A stretch of DNA of 64,000 nucleotides. Origin: Desulfoprunum benzoelyticum. Its GTDB lineage: Bacteria; Desulfobacterota; Desulfobulbia; Desulfobulbales; Desulfocapsaceae. Shown here one piece after another: positions 62,798 to 64,000 of this stretch. A program made the translations under genes and the position numbers. The stretch's first letter is position 1. Each line of letters begins with the position of its first letter. Location of the stretch: contig NZ_JACHEO010000004.1 of assembly GCF_014201505.1 (NCBI RefSeq), positions 1 through 64,000 on the forward strand, given 5' to 3'. The notes beneath the pieces are model-generated. The model searched no databases, was not told the DNA's origin, and saw nothing but the letters and a program-made list of their open reading frames with translations.

Positions 62798-63067
62798 CTA
62801 TTCGATGATGTCGCCGCGCAGCAGGTACTTGCACAGGGCGACGGTGCTGACGAAACCCATCAGGGCGATGATCAGGGCCGCCTCGAAAAAGACGGTAAGG
62901 CCCTGGTAAATGCCGAAGAGGACGAGCAGGGCGACCGTGTTGATATACATGGTATCGAGCGCCAGGATGCGGTCCGGCAGGCTGGGACCACGGATCAGAC
63001 GCCAGAAATTGAGGAGAAGGGCGACGGCGATGCAGACAAAGGCGATGATCACGGCAAGGTTCAGCAT
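62798..63067 (-). CDS. mrpF: Mrp antiporter subunit F
   Basis: This 89-residue protein has three helices and the MrpF signature (RLIRGPSLPDRILALDTMYINTVALLVLFG). It overlaps the mrpE gene by 7 nt. Confidence 0.93.
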   Translation of the reverse strand: MLNLAVIIAFVCIAVALLLNFWRLIRGPSLPDRILALDTMYINTVALLVLFGIYQGLTVFFEAALIIALMGFVSTVALCKYLLRGDIIE

Positions 63068-63549
63068 GCGAAGATCTCCTGCAGGGGCCGCTCGTAGCGG
63101 TGTTTTATCCGGGCGATGGTCTGCTCGACATCGTCGACGTCGAGGGCGTGGATCAACAGCGAGCGCCGGTCGAGACTGAGATCGGCCGAGACCGTGCCCG
63201 GCGTCAGGGATATGGTATTGGTCAGGACGACGATGGCGAAATCGTTGCCCAGATCAAGCGGCAGACGGATAAAGGCCGGCCGCAGCTTCCGGGTCGGATG
63301 AAGGATCAGGCGGGCCACAGTCAGGTTGGCGACGGTGATATCCCAGAGCAGCATCAGGATATAGGTCAGGATCCGCAGCGGCCGGCGCAGACGTGGCCGG
63401 TCGGGCCAGAAGCGCACCGTGAAGAGCGGCAGCGCCAGGGCGAGCAGGCCGCCGAGCAGGATCTGTCCCGGCGCCAGGGTGTTGCCGAGGAGCAGCCAGA
63501 CCCCCCAGAGGCTCAGGCTGAACAGCGGTTGGGGCAGCCAGCGTTTCAT
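63061..63549 (-). CDS. mrpE: Mrp antiporter subunit E
   Basis: This 162-residue protein has the MrpE/MnhE layout: N-terminal helices, then RPLRILTYILMLLWDITVANLTVARLIL and NDFAIVVLTNTISLTPGTVSADLSLD, ending with a conserved soluble tail (LLIHALDVDD). It overlaps mrpD by 4 nt. Confidence 0.93.
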   Translation of the reverse strand: MKRWLPQPLFSLSLWGVWLLLGNTLAPGQILLGGLLALALPLFTVRFWPDRPRLRRPLRILTYILMLLWDITVANLTVARLILHPTRKLRPAFIRLPLDLGNDFAIVVLTNTISLTPGTVSADLSLDRRSLLIHALDVDDVEQTIARIKHRYERPLQEIFAC

Positions 63550-64000
63550 CGGCCTGCCTCCCGGCCGAGCACGGCCTCAACGGTTTCCTGCGGTCGCAGC
63601 AGCTGGGTGGCGGTGGCCTCGGCATAACGGGTGAGCGGCGCGGCCCAGACCGTCAGCGCCACGGTCAGCGCCAGCAACAGCACGGTCGAGGTCAGAAGAG
63701 GCAAGGGAAGACCGGTCCCGGCGACTCCTTCGCCCTCCGTCCGCCAGAACAGGGAGCTGCCGGCCCGGCTCAGGGCCACGATGGCGGCGAGGCCGCCGAC
63801 CAGCACCACGGTCCACAGCCAGGGAGCCTGCGGCGGCGGCACGGCCTGCAGCAGCAGCAGCTTGCCGAGAAACCCGCCCAGGGGCGGCATGCCGGCGACG
63901 GCAATGGCAGCGAGAAAGAAGAGGCCGCCGAGCAGGTTGCCGGGATTGACCGCCACCGCTTGCAGCTGATCGCCCACCGCCCCGCGCCGACCGGCAATCA
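63546..64000 (-). CDS. mrpD: Mrp antiporter subunit D, C-terminal part (cut by window end)
   Basis: The frame is open to the right edge, so only the last ~150 residues are visible. They match the end of NuoL/N-type antiporter subunit MrpD: AVNPGNLLGGLFFLAAIAVAGMPPLGGFLGKLLLLQA, then AALSRAGSSLFW-type helices. Gene order D-E-F-G is that of standard Mrp operons; A, B and C presumably lie beyond the edge. A GTG at 63977 is in frame but is not the true start. Confidence 0.85.
   Translation of the reverse strand, partial: IAGRRGAVGDQLQAVAVNPGNLLGGLFFLAAIAVAGMPPLGGFLGKLLLLQAVPPPQAPWLWTVVLVGGLAAIVALSRAGSSLFWRTEGEGVAGTGLPLPLLTSTVLLLALTVALTVWAAPLTRYAEATATQLLRPQETVEAVLGREAGR

Noticed and set aside
1-64000. 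CRISPR array, insertion sequence, prophage or integrase site
   Set aside because: No repeat-spacer pattern, transposase, integrase or tRNA-end duplication was seen. The tRNA-Pro has no integrase gene beside it.

Overview
The window is GC-rich, gene-dense bacterial chromosome. The gene set points to an anaerobic Desulfobacterota member, most likely Desulfuromonadia (Geobacter/Desulfuromonas relatives). The reasons are a selenocysteine-type rhodanese, a hydrogenase-related complex of the Ehr type (described in Geobacter), an electron-bifurcating Nfn transhydrogenase, a cytochrome bd operon that starts with a DUF4492 gene, and a glycyl-radical dehydratase. The lineage is inferred from gene content; no rRNA gene is present. 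There is no prophage, insertion sequence or CRISPR array. Most long ORFs lying opposite real genes are GC-driven shadows and are omitted.

Layout. 1-3.2 kb: a decayed tolC-like fragment, a palindrome over a -10 box, a 48-aa protein, plsY, and a triple-rhodanese lipoprotein whose in-frame UGA at 2351 is followed by a bSECIS-like hairpin. 3.4-11.5 kb (+): a putative outer-membrane protein, an FKBP/methyltransferase fusion with a SRPBCC partner, then def-fmt-larC-pgpA and a lipoprotein hydrolase. 11.5-16.4 kb (-): a 55-aa protein, the cyd operon (DUF4492-cydA-cydB-cydX-like) with a Fur-box-like site upstream, and an orphan radical SAM protein. 16.6-24 kb (-): a six-subunit membrane complex related to hydrogenase-4 (order B, C, E, F, G, I). 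Its large subunit lacks the NiFe cysteine pairs. 24.3-27.2 kb (-): an LCIB-type beta carbonic anhydrase and a left-handed beta-helix protein. 27.6-30 kb (+): a cytidylate-kinase-like protein and an OafA-type acyltransferase.

30-42.3 kb is mixed housekeeping: an AsnC-type ligand-binding protein, cbpAM, a U32 peptidase-family protein, LUD, DsrE-like and DOMON-like proteins, a CDF transporter, tRNA-Pro(CGG), a beta-CASP nuclease-like protein, an RMD1-family pseudogene, a Trm5-like methyltransferase, a cold-shock protein, and a PAP2 phosphatase with a diacylglycerol kinase. 42.4-49.1 kb carries nfnAB, a flavin reductase, and a glycyl-radical activase plus dehydratase that looks like trans-4-hydroxyproline dehydratase. 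49.1-64 kb (-) has a flippase-like/beta-propeller fusion, an aromatic aminotransferase, a Cus-type copper/silver efflux operon with a Met/His-rich periplasmic protein, PsiE and DUF502 membrane proteins, a Na/Pi cotransporter and the distal half of an Mrp Na+/H+ antiporter operon that runs off the window.

Main points for follow-up are: (a) the selenoprotein, which any standard gene caller would split into two genes; (b) the non-hydrogenase Ehr complex beside two carbonic-anhydrase-related genes, which raises the untested idea of energy-coupled CO2/bicarbonate handling; and (c) two unusual domain fusions (FKBP-methyltransferase and UPF0104-propeller).
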